Positions 23,861 through 35,944 of a stretch of 64,000 nucleotides of DNA are shown here, piece by piece; positions within the stretch are counted from its first letter, which is position 1; the number at the start of each line of letters is the position of its first letter. The stretch comes from Pratylenchus scribneri (taxonomy: Eukaryota > Nematoda > Chromadorea > Rhabditida > Pratylenchidae). The DNA lies in the NCBI GenBank assembly GCA_030063045.1, contig JAQSEB010000134.1, positions 496,001 through 560,000 on the forward strand, in the 5' to 3' direction. A program made the position numbers and the translations under genes. Below the pieces are notes generated by a model. It was not told where the DNA came from, made no database searches, and saw only the letters and a program-made list of their open reading frames with translations.

Positions 23861-24670
23861 AAATGAATTTTAACATGACTCTTTTTAAATATTTATTATT
23901 TGATATTAAAAATTTCGCTGTCCCACGAAATGTCCGGGCACGAAATGTCCAATAGGGGAAAACGCAGGAAATGTCCGATCAAAATTTTTGATGAAATATG
24001 ATAATAAAAATTTCAAAAATATCGAATTTAGGCTTTCGGGGTCGAGGAAGCCGAATCTATCATCTGTTTGTTCATATCTTATCAAGTAAAAAATCTATGA
24101 CATGATGAAAATCAATCATTCCAAATCAAGTCCAAATATACATCGATCGACGCGTCTTGATGAGTGCATTCAGAATCTGTGATTAATTTTGCATAAAACT
24201 CAGAAATAAAAAAGTTATGACCATTTTATTCACGCTTATTTTTTAGGCATTTTTGCAAAATTTTAAATGGCCATAACTTTTTTAGTTTTTGATTTTTTAC
24301 GAAACGAAACCAGATTCGTTATCAGCACATCGAGCCGCGTTGATTGAGGTATAATATATCTTGAAAAATCCACAAATTTTTTGTCGAATTCCAACCCATA
24401 AGGGGGACCATTCACTTATGTAAATATTTTTTAAAATTTTTATTCTAGGCCAAACTAGTGGACGTAAGGGAAGTGGGACGTAAGGGAAGTGGGTGCAAGG
24501 AATACGTGGAGTTAAGGAATACATGGAATTTTTTTTTGAAAAATAAGGAAAGATTAGATGTCGGGGGGATTGTTTCGATGATTAACGCGCCGAGGCACGT
24601 TTGACCTACCCTAGGGATTCGGATTTTGAAATTATTGAAAGGTCGTGGGCAGGCTCGCTTCGCTCGCCGG

Positions 24671-25426
24671 CAGTGATGTCCCGGTTCCAAAATTTTGATC
24701 GGTTCCGCGGTTCCGGTTCCAAAGCGGTTCCGCATTTTGACGGTTCCGCGGTTCCAGTTCCAACGAGACTTATTCGGTTCCGGAACCGGTTCCATTAAAA
24801 AAATTTTCTTTAGCGTAAAAAGTGCATAAAAATTTAATTTTTTTACTACAAGAAAATATAAGACTAAAAATGCGTACTTTTTCGAATGAGTTAACTCTAT
24901 AATTTTATATCTTAGAAGACTAAATTAGGACACTTCTGCCTATCAAATATTAATCTAATAGAAAAAATATCTTAAAATAATTGCAAAAATTTTAAAAATT
25001 TAGTCATCATTCGAATTTGAGAAAGAATAGTTAATTAAAAAATAAAGTAAAATTTATGATCAATATATCAAATTAACTCAACAGTATGTAATTACAATTT
25101 TTTTTAGATAATGCAATAATTTTTGGACATTTTTGTTTTTTGGAGATATAATTTCTCTTTTTTTATGGAAAATTTGACCATGTTTTGAGTTTTGGACTTA
25201 AAAATACTTGGCAGATTAAATTATTCATTGAAATTGATCGATTTTTTAAAATATTTTTCTAGAAAATTCAATTATTTTGATATAAAAATGAACGGTTCCA
25301 GAACCGGTTCCGAACCGGTTCCGAGATTTATACGGTTCCGGTTCCAGAGCGGTTCCGTTTTTTGACGGTTCTACGGTTCCGGTTCCAGAACCGCCGGAAC
25401 CGGTGCCAGGAACCGGAACATCACTG
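24671..25426. mobile_element. hAT-like MITE, 756 bp, 8-bp TSD
   Basis: Ends CAGTGATGTCCCGGTTCC / GGAACCGGAACATCACTG are flanked by CTCGCCGG on both sides (24663-24670 and 25427-25434). Subterminal repeats of CGGTTCCGGTTCC on the left and right, with an AT-rich middle and no transposase. Confidence 0.88.
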
Positions 25427-25559
25427 CTCGCCGGCACTTTTAATTTGTGGGCAAGCTCGCTTCGCTCGCCCGGGGGTAGGCTCGTTTCGCTACCCCACCC
25501 TTTTTAAAGGTCGGTGGCAGGCTCGCTTCGCTCGTCCGCTTTTTGAAGTTCGTGTGTTC

Positions 25560-25920
25560 GAATTTTATTTTGAACCTCTTTGTAAACCATTAATTTCGCG
25601 GATTACAAAATGAATGACTCTCCATAATCGAAAACCCCCAAGTACAAATTTTATCTCATTTTGACAAAATTTCCATTTTATAACTTTTTGAACCGGTTTG
25701 CAAACCACCCATTACGCGGAACAATAAACGGAATTCATTTTTGAATTCTCCATATTCGATAACCCCCGAATCCCAATTTTCACCTCATTCCGACCATAGT
25801 TCTATTTTTTGACATTTTCTAAACCGGTTTGCATACCACCCGTTGCGCGGATCTCAAAACTAATATCATATTTGAATTCCCCATGGCCGAAAACCCCCGA
25901 GTCCCTATTTTCATCCACCA
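25560..25920. repeat. Three direct repeats of about 120 bp
   Basis: AACCGGTTTGCAAACCACCC followed by (A/G)CGCGGA and, about 40 bp on, CGAAAACCCCCGAGT recurs at about 25567, 25690 and 25812, with a similar TCTCATTTTGACAAAATTTC segment between them. Confidence 0.7.
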
Positions 25921-26325
25921 ACTCCAACATTTTATATAGGGTGAGCTATGGAGCTGACTATGGCCAAATCATGACCTGCGCATAGAAGTTAACAAACTCC
26001 TCCTAGGCCAAGCTGCGCAGCCCAACATGCTATATACCATTTTGAAGCCCACACTTTGTTGCGGGTCATAGGCCAAAAAAAATTTCTAGATATTCATATA
26101 TAAAAAAGTTATGAACGAAAAAGTAAAAATTTGGGTCAAATTCTGTCCAAAACTGGTTTTCCCCCTCTGCTAACCTCCTGGCCAAATTCAACCTCAAACC
26201 AAACCATGTTCAAATTCATTAATTTGTCCGGTAGGCCGATGCACTTTTCCAAGTCCCATCCCCTAACTCTTATCCGGAACTTTATTATAAGCCAAAATCG
26301 AGGGGACAAAGCTTTTTATATTGTA

Positions 26326-27393
26326 TATGTTGTATCCGATTTTGAAAATTATCCGTTTCAGAAACGGATATCCGATTTTGAAACAAACAAATCGGATATC
26401 CGATTTTGAAATGACCATTTGTTTCAAAATCAGATATCCGAAATTGAAACAAAAAATCGGATATCCGATTTTGAAATGTTTCAATTTCGGATAGCCGATT
26501 TTGAAAATGGCATTTAAAATCAGAACGGCCTAAAATCAAATCAGAACGGCCTAAAATCAAATCAGAACGGCCTAAAATCAAATCAGAACGGCCTAAAATC
26601 AAATCAGAACGGCCTAAAATCAAATCAGAACGGCCCGAAATAAAATCAGAACGGCCCGAAATCAAATCAGAACTGCCTAAAATCAAACCAGAACAGCCCG
26701 AAATAAAATCAGAACTGCCTAAAATCAAATCAGAACAGCCCGAAATCAAATCAGAACGGCCCGAAATAAAATCAGAATGGGCAAGAATTATCGTCAAATA
26801 GTAAAAATTAATATCTGCAGAATATTTAATAATGATATCAGAATAATCATAATTTATATCAGTCTATACAGTCAGAATTACTCTTATTAAAATCTGATTT
26901 CTATTCTTCTAAATAAAATCTTATTTCTTGGAATTCTAATCTAAATATATTCGGATAAAATTCTGACTATTCTGGCATTAATTCTAACTGTTCTAATATT
27001 AATTTTGAGTTGACCATTCGAATATTAATTCTGATAGTTTTGATTTTATTCTGGCCCATTTTGATTTTTATTCTGATTTTATATTGACCCATTCTGATTT
27101 TATATTGACCCGTTCTGATTTGATTTCAGGCCGTTCTGATTTGATTTCGGGCAGTTCTGATTTGATTTTAGGGCGTTCTGATTGATTTTAGGGCGTTCTG
27201 ATTTGATTTTAGGCCGTTCTGATTTGATTTTAGGCCGTTCTGATTTGATTTTAGGCCGTTCTGATTTTAAATGCCATTTTCAAAATCGGCTATCCGAAAT
27301 TGAAACATTTCAAAATCGGATATCCGATTTGTTTGTTTCAAAATCGGATATCCATTTCTGAAACGAATAATTTTCAAAATCGGATACAACATA
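26326..27393. mobile_element. Long foldback element with 21-bp tandem arms
   Basis: Outer inverted ends GTTGTATCCGATTTTGAAAA / TTTTCAAAATCGGATACAAC. Inside them are zones of CGGATATCCGATTTTGAAAC, then arrays of 21-bp units AAATCAGAACGGCCTAAAATC on the left (about 26515-26780) and the inverse on the right (about 27050-27270). The 170-codon minus-strand frame here is only the 21-bp unit read as a 7-residue repeat. Confidence 0.85.
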
Positions 27394-27399
27394 CATATA

Positions 27400-27610
27400 T
27401 AACTAGTGGACGTAAGGGAAGTGGGGGTATAAGAGAAGTGGGTGTAAGGAATATTTTGGAGGGGTTTATATGTTGGGGACGTTTGTAAAAACGCGCCAGA
27501 GCGCGTTCGACCTACCCTATGGCTACGGATTTTGGAACTATTCAAAGATTGTGGGCAGGCTCGCTTCGCTCGCCAGCCCTTCTTTAGGTCGTGTGCAGGC
27601 TCGCTTTAAA
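27400..27610. repeat. CTAGTGGACGTAAGGGAAG / AGGCTCGCTTCGCTCGCC repeat, copy 2
   Basis: Resembles 24447-24670 in order and sequence: CTAGTGGACGTAAGGGAAGT, GTTCGACCTACCCTA, then TCGTGGGCAGGCTCGCTTCG. The CGCTTCGCTCG palindromic string recurs several times between 25440 and 25540. Confidence 0.6.
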
Positions 27611-27689
27611 TATTTTTTAAAACTCCCGAATGGGTATAATGGACACCATTATTTTCATCATGAATATTCATTAAAAAGAAATAATTTTG

Positions 27690-28120
27690 ATTTATAAAAT
27701 TTTTATCATTGAAAAATGAGCATGTAAATTTGTGAATTGGGATGTGGCAAATGTAAAGAAGTGCAGGTGAATTTTTAAAATACCAAACTTATTTTTTCAC
27801 TAAATTAAGGCCAAAAAAATTAATCTGTTAATTTTTGTACTAATCAAAAAATTTTTCAAAGAACTGCACTTCTTTACATATGCCAGGGGGAGGGGGGGGG
27901 GTAAGTTACCACATAATTGGTCACTTACTAGAGAGAGAAAAAATGAAATAAAGGAAGGCGAACAAAAAAAGAAATAAAGGGGTGGATTTTTGGATAAGTT
28001 ACCACATAATTGGTCACTTACACATACAATAAATTTTAAATGGTAAAAAAGGGGAAAACATAAGTCAAAGAAAGAAAAGATATGTAATACGAGTGAGGAC
28101 TGTTTTATAGAAAAAAACAT
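27690..28120 (-). repeat. Dispersed repeat B (GTGACCAATTATGTGGTAAC), copy 1
   Basis: Contains, on the minus strand, two copies of GTGACCAATTATGTGGTAAC, a C-run, GGCATATGTAAAGAAGTGCA and TTCACCTGCACTTCTTTACA, then a CACATCCCAATTCACAAATT end. The same order is seen at 44960-45420 and 61190-61710 on the plus strand. It has an internal GTAAAGAAGTGCAG inverted pair. It may be a non-autonomous transposon. Confidence 0.75.
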
Positions 28121-28174
28121 CTTAATGGTGGAGTAAATGCTATATTCAATGAAAATATTTGTCAACATATTCTT

Positions 28175-31100
28175 TTATTTAAGGCGCCTGAGTCGGTCCA
28201 AAGTTGGCGGATGCGAATGATTGCAAACGGAATAGAGCCAATCAACAATCGGAAATACAAAATATCCTTTGGTCTTAAAAAAGCAAAAAAAATAAATAAA
28301 AAGTGGATCTGATGACAAACTGACATCGGAATTTTTGTACGGTAGCCATTAGGGGCAAGTGTTTTAAATTTGAAATGGAAATTTCTGTTAAGGCTCTAAA
28401 ACGATTGGGACAAAAATTTATCGACAAAAGGGCGTTGTGGATTTTCATTGGGATTTACCAAGATTTCGCTGTCAAAAACCATTGGTTTTTACTTTTACTA
28501 CCAGCAAAAATTAATCTTGGTATTTCCCATCGAAAATTACTGGTAAATCCTAATGAAATCATTGGGAGTTCTTTACTACTATTTGTTGGTGAATCCCAGT
28601 GAAATTCAGTGTTGAGAATTAATGTTTCCATTCTTTTGCTACATTTCAGGATGGATAATGTAACTGAGTCTACAGGGGTTCGAATTTTTCCTACCCCTAG
28701 ATCGATTCAGTTTCGACAGCCTATCGAATGAGCTCTCATTTGCCCCGATTAGTTACCGTACAAAAATCCCTGTGTCCGTCCCCAAATTTATAAAATTATT
28801 TTTAAAAATTCTACCCACCAAATTGATTAGCCAATTTTTCGAAGGGCGGGAATAACCGCAGCCTTCACTGAATTTGTCGGCCGCAAATTCGAAATGATGA
28901 CTTTTAAAACCCTTTATCACCGAAATGAATTCATTGAAGCGAATGAGGGCAAATTGAAAGACGAGGATCGATCCAATGACTGGAGGATGATGGGCTTGGC
29001 GGAAACCAAATGCAGCAAATAAATTTGAATTGCGGTGAAGTTTGCCATAAAGGAATACTCTCACAAGGAAATCGAACTGAATAAATAATATTTTTTGGCT
29101 CAAAATTTGATTTATTTTCTATAATTTTTTTGTCAATTCTCTAAATTAAATACTATTGTTTTATTAAACTTATCCCAATTATCGATTTCTTCACTCACCA
29201 TTATAAGGACCGTATCCCAAAAATTGTGATATCCATTCCAATGGCCCAATTCATGTGCAAAAACGGCCAAAACCTGTTCGTCCGGTGCATTTCTCAAAAG
29301 TGTATCGTTTAGCACAATTAGCTTATTTTCCCCGAATCCAGACGAATGACCATGGCTATGCAACTCATCCTGGGGATTGGAATCTGTATAAAAAATGAGG
29401 AAGTTAAAACATTGTTGGCAAATTCGAAAAAATAATATTCATATTCTTATTAAAAAATTTGCCTTCATGATTGTGCTTATTAATTAGTGCCTAAATTTAG
29501 TCACATCTAAGATATTAAAATAGGCTATTGACGAAACAATTATTTATAGTAATTTTGTTTATTTAATTATTTTTCTATAAATTAATAATAAATGTGTCCA
29601 CCTTCAACATAAATTCTTGCGACAGGAAACAAAACTTTCGAAGCCAGATTCTCAATACTTAATTTCAATTCAGGTCGACGACCAACCATTGCCTCAGAAA
29701 ATGGGATGCCTTTGGGTTTAGAAATAAAATCGAGGTTGATGAAGCACTGCAATGGGATTTGTATTGATGAATAATTAATTTATTAAAATTTTAATCTCGA
29801 AATAGAAAAACATTCATTTAAATATGGGTGCGGATTTTTTTTGTCGATAAATCAGTTTTTTGACTATAGCTTTTTTGTGCCTGATCCTAGACACTCAAAT
29901 CTTTTAGCCATTTTATAGAGCTCATCAAGACGCGTCGAATGATGTTTAGTTTGTCGAGTTTGGTTCAAAATTAAAGAGTTATGAATCAAAAACCAAAATA
30001 TGGTTTAGATGGTTTAATATCTTAATTTTGGCCAAATCTTGACGAATTATACCTCAATCGACGCGTCTCGAAGAGCTCTACAAAATAGGTAAAAGGTTTA
30101 GGGATCTAGGTTCATGCACAAAAAAAAACTGGTATGTCGATAAAACCTCAATTTTGTCGATAAAAGAATCTTATTTTGCCGACAAAAAATACTTTTCTTT
30201 TTAAATATTTTAATATTATTAATGTTGCAGCCGATCTCGTTTTTTAGCCGATTTCGAATTCGGCTAGCCGATCTCGAATCGGCTAGCCGATCTCATTTCG
30301 CGGCTAGCCGATTTCGTATTCGGCTAGCCGATCTCGAATTCGGCTAGCCGATCTCGAATTCGGCTGAAATATTGTTTCTCTAGGTGGATTAAGGTGGATA
30401 CAGTGGGGATTATGGTGGATATTGGGGATTAAAGTGGATAAAGGGAAATTAATGTGGATAGAGGTGGATTAAGATGGATATAGGGGATTAAGCCCCGAAA
30501 TGAATGGGAAATGACCCGGAAGGTCACTGGAAGGTTGGGAAAGTGTAACAGAGGTCAGGAGATAAGCAGGATTAAGCCGGATATATATGGATTAAGAGGA
30601 TTAAGGGGGATTAGACCCCTAAATGGATGGGCGCGAGTCCTAGTTTAGGTTGTTTTGCTTCCGGCTTCGCGAGATTCCTATGCTCCGAACCCCTAACCCT
30701 AACCATAGCCAGCTCCTAGCTAGGCTTAACCCGGCTTATTCTACCTATATCCTCATATCCTCCTTAATCCCGCGCTATCTCCGGTCCTCTATTACACTTC
30801 CCCGATCTTCCAATGGCCTTCTGGGGCATTTGGCATCCATTTCTGGGCTTAATCCCTCTATATCCACCATAATCTCCTATATCCGGCTTAATCCCGCGAA
30901 CTCTCCCGGCCTCTGTTGCACTTTCCCTACATTCCAATCGCCTTAGGGGCCATTTCCCATCTAGTCCAGGGCTTAATCCGCCCTAATCCCCTTTAATCCT
31001 CCTTAATCCCCCTATATCCCAGGGCAAATATCGATTAGAAATAAGAGAAACAATATTTCAGCCGAATTCAAGATCGGCTAGCCGAATTCGAAATCGGCTA

Positions 31101-32974
31101 AAAAACGAGATCGGCTAGCCGAATTCGAAATCGGCTAAAAAACGAGATCGGCTGCAACATTAATATAATTCTATACAAGACCAATTCACTGGCATTGGCC
31201 GCGAGTATTATTATTATGCCGATATTTTCAGATTTTTGTACAAATTTTAACTCTTAATAAAATTTCATATTTTCAATAAAAACTGACCGGAACTATCAAA
31301 AGAAAAAGGGGAACACCGATGATGATTGATATGATCGGATAGATAGTAAAAATTTTTGGCCACATCCAATTAGCCCAAATAACAAGATGAACAGTTGTAA
31401 ATGCGGCCACATTGACAAAATCAAAAGAATATCGATGTCGATGGATGATGAAATCAAGAAGAGACTAAATCGGGAAGTGAGTATACCGTATTTTTCCTAA
31501 TAGAAGCCCATTGGCTTATAAATTTCAGAGACTCTAGAGTGGGCTTCTACTAGAGAGTGGGCTTCTAAATTTCAGAGGAAATTGAAAAAATAAAATTTAT
31601 TCAATAAAATTTGCATAAAATCATAACATTTTCTTTTCAATCCAAAAACATGTTTTTACTAAATTTTTTACAATTTTTTATATCAGAATATGATTTTAGC
31701 TATTCAAAACATTTCTTGGTACATTTTTCTGAAATTCAAAGATTTTTTAGGTAGGAAAAATTTTTTTTTCGAATAAAAACATTTTTTCGAACATGATTTT
31801 TGGAATTCACAATGTATTTCAGACTAAAACATTTTTTCGATCATATTTTTGGAATTCCACAACATGTTTAATCGAATAAAAACATTTTTTTGAACATATT
31901 TTTGGAATTCACAACATGTTTCTTCGAATAAAAACATTTTTTCGAAAATGTTTTTGGAATTCATAACATGTTTTTTCGACTAAAAACATTTTTTGAACAT
32001 ATTTTTGGAATTCACAACATGTTTTTTCGACTAAAAACATTTTTTAACATATTTTTGGAATTCACAACATGTTTCTTCGAATAAAAACATTTTTTCGAAC
32101 ATGTTTTTGGAATTCAAACAAGTTTTTTTGACTAAAACTTTTTTTGAACATGTTTTTGGAATTCACAACATGTTTTTTAGACTAAAAACATTTTTTTCGA
32201 ACATGTTTTTGGAATTCGAAATATGTTTTTATTATTAAAAACATATTTATAGAATTAAAAGAGTAAAGTTGGAAAAAAATTTTTGGGGCGGACTTATATT
32301 AGAGCGTGGGATTCTACTAGAGAGTGGGTTTATAATTTTCAGAGGCTCTCTAGGGTGTGCTTCTAAATGGGCTTCTAATCGGAAAAATACGGTAAATTAG
32401 AAATTGATAAAATTATTTACAAAATCTACACCTCTTGATCATTCCTGTAACCATGTTTTTGACGGATGCAAAATGTTTCATAATAAGTGAAGGACAATGC
32501 AATTATTTCGGCTGCCAAGGAGGAAATTATGAAGTACAAAAGGCTTTGAAAGATCTGTCAATGATAAATTAGAGAAATTACACAAATCATATTTTGGCAA
32601 TTTAGCCCACAAACCTCTCCATTTCCTGGCCAAAGAAACAATCCAATTCGACCACAGTGCTCCCACAACCAAGGTAATAATTGGCAAAAGAAAACAATCT
32701 AAAATTTAAATATAATATTGAAAATATGTTCTTTTACCGTTGTTTTCATTAATTCTAACATCAATTGAATAAAGCCGAAACGCATTTTTTCGATTTCATA
32801 ATTGCGTACTCGCAAATATTGGTCATTTTTAATGAGAGCACAAACATATTTGTTTTTGGGCCGCGTTTCGTTGTTCAAATAAACTCGGTATTGACGCCAA
32901 TTTACGTACAATTTCCAAAAAAATGAGACCAAATATAATCCATACAAAAGCCAAAAGAATTCATTAGAATTCAT
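28175..32974 (-). CDS. CAAX prenyl protease 1 (STE24/ZMPSTE24, FCE-1 type)
   Basis: Eight exons: 32974-32738, 32698-32615, 32554-32432, 31464-31288, 29746-29602, 29383-29199, 29076-28819 and 28273-28175. All phases agree, giving 435 aa (human 475). The enzyme is a zinc metalloprotease with several membrane spans in the ER/inner nuclear membrane that trims prenylated CAAX proteins. Seen: a hydrophobic N-terminal span, RQKHGYR (family EEKHGFN), HELGHW at 299-304, EFAADKF at 380-386 giving the third zinc ligand (E380), and the C-terminal VDWLYSV...HSHPPTLDRL. Length is short mainly around the lumenal region before HELGHW. Residues about 388-403 (GCGYSRPSKN) do not follow the family, while the next frame does. 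This may mean two compensating indels. Introns 4 and 5 (counting from the 5' end) hold large transposons. Confidence 0.9.
29845..30190. repeat. Palindromic element with TTGTCGA arms, copy 1
   Basis: Lies in FCE-1 intron 5. The arms carry TTTTGTCGATAAA, TTTTTTGTGCCTGATCCTAG, TAGAGCTCATCAAGACGCGT on the left and the inverse on the right, around a centre of TTGGTTCAAAATTAAAGAG / ATGGTTTAGATGGTTTAA. Confidence 0.75.
30215..31170. mobile_element. Foldback element with GCCGAT and GGATTAAG cores
   Basis: Left end TATTAATGTTGCAGCCGATC, right end GATCGGCTGCAACATTAATA. Next inside are runs of CGGCTAGCCGATCTCGAATT and their inverse, then GGATATAGGGGATTAAG-type units on the left and CTTAATCCCCCTATATCC on the right. 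Located in FCE-1 intron 5. The 98-codon frame at 30650 is part of these repeats. Confidence 0.85.
31486..32392. mobile_element. Tc1/mariner-like MITE with TA flanks
   Basis: Ends CCGTATTTTTCCTAATAGAA / TTCTAATCGGAAAAATACGG sit between TA dinucleotides (31484-31485, 32393-32394). Near both ends are AGAAGCCCA and GAGTGGGCTTCTA blocks. The middle is a degenerate array of about 45-60 bp units built on GAATTCACAACATGTTTTT and TAAAAACATTTTTTCGAACA. It lies in FCE-1 intron 4, 22 bp from an exon. Confidence 0.85.
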
Positions 32975-32999
32975 CCTTGTAATAAATATTCACTCTTAA

Positions 33000-33515
33000 A
33001 CAAATTTAAATTAAAAAAAAGACAAAATTGGTTTGGAAATGGACAATTTACTTAACTCATGGACACCTCAAATCTTACAGCAAATACCAAAAGCCTATCG
33101 GTTTGATTAAGTTGGAATTGGAACGCATCAATTAGAACCAAATTGTTGACTCAGAAGGAATTGTTAGGGTTTATTGGAGATTCGAAGAGGCTTCAGTAAA
33201 GAGGATGGATTCAGGAAAAGGATCATGCTGAATTTTAAGGATGGGTTAACTATTCTATTGTCAAAGGGAATCTTCAAATTTAATATTTAATAAGAATTTT
33301 TTCAGCCTTTTCATACCAAATAAAAGTATAACGAAAAGTAAATCGAATATTTATGGGGCATTGTCCAATTTGCTGAAATTAAACTAAAATTTAGCCAAAA
33401 AACAAAAGGATTTTTTTGACATTATTTAACTAAAATTTTAACCAATTTGACAAAGCCTAAAAAGGATTAAGATCATTTTGAGTTCTCGATTTTGTTGAAT
33501 GAAAATTGAATTCAT
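33000..33515. other. Intergenic, upstream of FCE-1; nothing recognised
   Basis: AT-rich DNA directly upstream of the FCE-1 start codon. No frame, repeat or RNA gene is recognised. It presumably includes the promoter, but no specific site can be named. Confidence 0.4.
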
Positions 33516-33521
33516 TCATTA

Positions 33522-33713
33522 TTGGATAATTTTAGCCGGCCGATGGGCAGCATTTTGGTTATTTTTTACTTCGGTTTTGGGGGATTCGACTGCCCTCATC
33601 CTCATGCCCATTCATCCTTATTTTTTAATGGACAATTCACTCAATATTCCATGAATGATGTGGACTTTGGAATGGAAATGAGGAGAAGAATGATGGCTGG
33701 CGGGAAAATGTGA
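33522..33713 (+). CDS. Short possible secreted peptide or last exon
   Basis: A frame following an ATAATTTTAG acceptor. From Met at 33543 it would give about 56 aa with a hydrophobic start (ILVIFYFGFGGF), then CPHPHAH and a Met-rich tail. It could be a small secreted peptide or the 3' exon of an unseen gene; nothing supports a function. Confidence 0.25.
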   Translation: MDNFSRPMGSILVIFYFGFGGFDCPHPHAHSSLFFNGQFTQYSMNDVDFGMEMRRRMMAGGKM

Positions 33714-33799
33714 AATTTTAAAATTGTTGAAAATAAAATCAACAGTGGCAAAGGAGAATGAAAATGAAATGAACCACTTGGCAATTTTTATTTTTTATG

Positions 33800-33885
33800 G
33801 GAAAAAATCGAAACCCAAATTGAATTGAACTTCGACTGCCCTAAGTCTATCGCTTTCGCCACTGCGCTAATCAACCTTCTTAACT
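33800..33885 (-). repeat. tRNA-like relic
   Basis: On the minus strand, TTAGCGCAGTGGCGAAAGCG is followed by AGTTCAATTC, in A-box/B-box order and spacing. The anticodon loop is not 7 nt, and the acceptor and T stems do not pair. A decayed tRNA or SINE head. Confidence 0.4.
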
Positions 33886-34469
33886 GGCACTCCAAATTCT
33901 CCAATTTCAATTTTTTTCCCTCTTTATTGCTGACGGATGAAGGAAAGGAGAAATAAGAAAAGAGGACAAACATTACGCAGACAGAAGTGCCAACTTCTGC
34001 ACAATTCTGCTAAAATTCACGAGAAATTATTTTTGCAAAGCAAAAGCTCATCAGCAAAATTGAAAATTACTAGCAAAAAAGAATATCTGCGATAATTTTA
34101 ATGAATATTAATAAGTATAAAAACTAAACCAAAATCAACACAAATTAGATAAGTAAAAATCCAGTTTTAATTTTATTTGATTTTTCTAAATGCTGTTCTT
34201 TTCTTATCCTATTTCTTTTTTGTTAACCTTAAAATTTCCAATTTTAATATTTTATTTATAATAATTCTGCAAAAATTTAAATTTAGGTTCAAGCAATGTG
34301 ACAACAGTAAATTGTTTTGATAATTTTTATTTTTATCAAAGAAAATTGAATATGACAATTTAATTTTATTTTATGAATATAGTACTAATAACATTTATAT
34401 TTCACAATTATTTCAACAAAATTCCATGATAATTTGTTCAATCAATTTATTCAATTTTTGGTCACATCT

Positions 34470-34565
34470 TTATGGCACCCAATGCGACTTATTCACCAGC
34501 ACAAGTTGGCCATTTTCGTAGGCAAATGTCGCATCCAATTCGCCCCAATTGACCATTAATTTTGC
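34470..34565 (-). CDS. Last-exon candidate, unidentified (31 codons)
   Basis: After a TTTTCAG acceptor a frame of 31 residues runs to a stop: it contains VNWGELDATFAYENGQLVL and ends SHWVP. The composition looks like real protein, and GC content is higher than in the flanks. Upstream exons were not found. Confidence 0.35.
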   Translation of the reverse strand, partial: AKLMVNWGELDATFAYENGQLVLVNKSHWVP

Positions 34566-35104
34566 CTGAAAATAATGATCGAATATTTATTAATTATTTT
34601 TCGAATTTCCTTGAATTTTGTTTGCCAAATTTTCTGAATTTTCATCCTCTTATGGATCTGAATCCGATTGATATATTGGCTATTCTTTTGACCTTAACTC
34701 AACATGAAGCATCCAATCTTCGAAAGTGATATGTCATTTGAAAGCCCTAAATGTTCTCTTTTTAAAATTTAATATATATTTTTTGTCAAAAAATTAGATT
34801 TTAAACTCAAAGATATGTAACTTTAAAAGTTGAATTTCTTAAAATTTTAAAAGCAAAATTGACTTTGGAGTTTAAATACGATCTATTAACTTCTCAAATT
34901 GATTATTGTCTCGATAATTTTTGTCCAAAATAGCAAAAATAAAATTCTGTAATGAAAAGTCCTCTAGCCTTTTCAACGAATATTCTGAATTCTAGAATTT
35001 TTTACGAACATCTTTTCCAAAAATTAGCCTCAGGATATATTCTTAAAATTATTTTCCCTAAACTCACGGATCCATTTAATTATTTTTCAAGTCAATCCAA
35101 AGAG

Positions 35105-35490
35105 AAAAGTATTTTTTTTTCGACAAAATTGGATTCTTTTTGTCGACAAAATTGGGGTTTTTTGTCGACAGAACCAGTTTTTTAAGTATAACTTTTTTGT
35201 GCTTGATCCTAGATCCCTAAACCTTTTACCCATTTTATAGAGCTCATCGAGACACGTCGATTGATGTAAAGTTTGCCGGGTTTGGTTCAAAATTGAAAGT
35301 GTTAAACCGTTTAAACCCTGTTTTGGTTTTTGGTTTTTAACTCTTTCAATTTTGAACCAAACCCGACAATATACATCAATCGACGCGTCTCGATGAGCTC
35401 TCTAAAATGGCAAAATGGTTTGGGTGTCTAGGATCAAGTACAAAAATGTTATACTCAAAAAACTGGTTTGTCGACAAAAAAATCCGCACC
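35105..35490. repeat. Palindromic element with TTGTCGAC arms, copy 2
   Basis: Arms with TTTTTGTCGACA, CTTGATCCTAGA, TAGAGCTCATCGAGACACGT on the left and the inverse on the right (CGACGCGTCTCGATGAGCTC, TCTAGGATCAAG, TTGTCGACAAAAAA). The centre is AACCGTTTAAACCCTGTTTT. The overall order equals that of 29845-30190. Confidence 0.8.
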
Positions 35491-35705
35491 CAAATCCAAA
35501 AGATATTTCTCTGAAATTTTAACCATGAAATCCATTCTATCCATGGAATTCAATCTACAAATGCTTATAAATTAGGTTAAATTATTTATAATTGATAGAG
35601 CAAAAATTTTTACAAATTTGATTCACATTAATAAGTGTTAATAAATTTGATTAAAATTGAAGGCTCATTCCTCTTAAATTAAATTCAATTTCGATCAAAT
35701 CCGTG

Positions 35706-35890
35706 CACATCACCTGGAAGAGGAATATAAGAAAAATTTTGAGGAAAGCCGCGATGAACGCCGGGGATCGTGGCGAGAATTTGTGAAGAAGAAAGAGAAG
35801 AAGCTGGAAAAATTCCGTGGGGCCAATTTTAAACCACCCGTCCCAAAGCTGGAAACATCCAAAGAGACGAATAAGAATAAAGAAATTTGA
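35706..35890 (+). pseudogene. DNAJC8 last-exon fragment, second copy
   Basis: A frame from about 35716 to the stop at 35888-35890 is nearly identical to the last 55 residues of the complete gene at 14499-16009 (EEEYKKNFEESRDERRGSWR). It lacks everything upstream, including the J domain. One extra Asn-Lys appears near the end (KETNKNKEI). It is followed, as in copy 1, by the Notchless fragment on the opposite strand. Confidence 0.9.
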
Positions 35891-35944
35891 ATCATTCATT
35901 TTATTTTAAATTAAATTAAACTCATAAATCATTTTATTTTGAAT

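Noticed and set aside
26285..26797. 170-codon minus-strand ORF with a 7-residue repeat
   Set aside because: It is the 21-bp repeat in the arm of a foldback element. The inverse arm lies at 27050-27270.
30650..30946. 98-codon plus-strand ORF inside the FCE-1 intron
   Set aside because: It lies wholly within the CTTAATCC/TATATCC repeat core of the foldback element at 30215-31170.
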